Positions 13,471 through 13,475 of a stretch of 13,475 nucleotides of DNA are shown here, one piece after another. Below the pieces are notes generated by a model. That model was given only the letters and a program-made list of their open reading frames with translations, did not search any database and was not told the DNA's origin. This DNA is from an uncultured Bacteroidota bacterium. GTDB taxonomy: Bacteria; Bacteroidota; Bacteroidia; 2-12-FULL-35-15. Positions within the stretch are counted from its first letter, which is position 1; each line of letters opens with the position of its first letter. The stretch covers positions 1 through 13,475 of the forward strand of contig CAILDT010000827.1 of assembly GCA_903833025.1 (NCBI GenBank), given 5' to 3'. Both the position numbers and the translations under genes were made by a program.

Positions 13471-13475
13471 AACTA

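Overview
The window looks like a chromosomal stretch from a low-GC member of the Bacteroidota. The evidence is a type IX secretion (T9SS) C-terminal sorting domain, a DUF4296 lipoprotein, several promoters of the Bacteroidota form (TTTG about 20 nt upstream of TAnnTTTG), few recognisable Shine-Dalgarno sequences, and a dihydroorotase with the DDQVHFREPG signature I associate with this phylum. I cannot place it below phylum. Nothing indicates a phage or plasmid; almost every gene belongs to a familiar family.

Left part, + strand (1-5758): the 3' half of an acetyl-CoA synthetase gene, then a tightly spaced group of four: a polyprenol-phosphate mannose synthase-type glycosyltransferase, a secreted M28 zinc peptidase with a PDZ domain, a dihydroorotase, and a PlsC-type acyltransferase with a long membrane-bound C-terminal extension. 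Position 5759-6398 holds no convincing gene. It contains a tandem array of 13 units of 21 bp, ending just upstream of the promoter of a DUF72 (YecE-like) gene.

Middle part (7321-11190): a three-gene minus-strand operon (short-chain dehydrogenase, two-domain VOC protein, Coq7-like ferritin-fold di-iron protein) with gaps of 1-3 nt. It is divergent from a DUF4296 lipoprotein gene, and two -7 elements lie back to back between them. A minus-strand NAD-dependent epimerase/reductase follows. From memory, the epimerase and DUF4296 genes often sit beside the mannose synthase and dihydroorotase genes in relatives; here the two pairs are about 4-5 kb apart.

Right part, minus strand (11315-13403): a small antitoxin-like protein whose start codon lies 4 nt after a perfect -7 element, a small helix-turn-helix-like protein, a T9SS cargo protein with a near-consensus promoter, a second 21-bp array unrelated in sequence to the first, and a TPR protein. 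The last bases resemble a dispersed repeat.

The most unusual observation is the pair of non-CRISPR arrays. They share an exact 21-bp period (two helical turns, seven codons) but not sequence, and each lies between co-directional genes upstream of a promoter.
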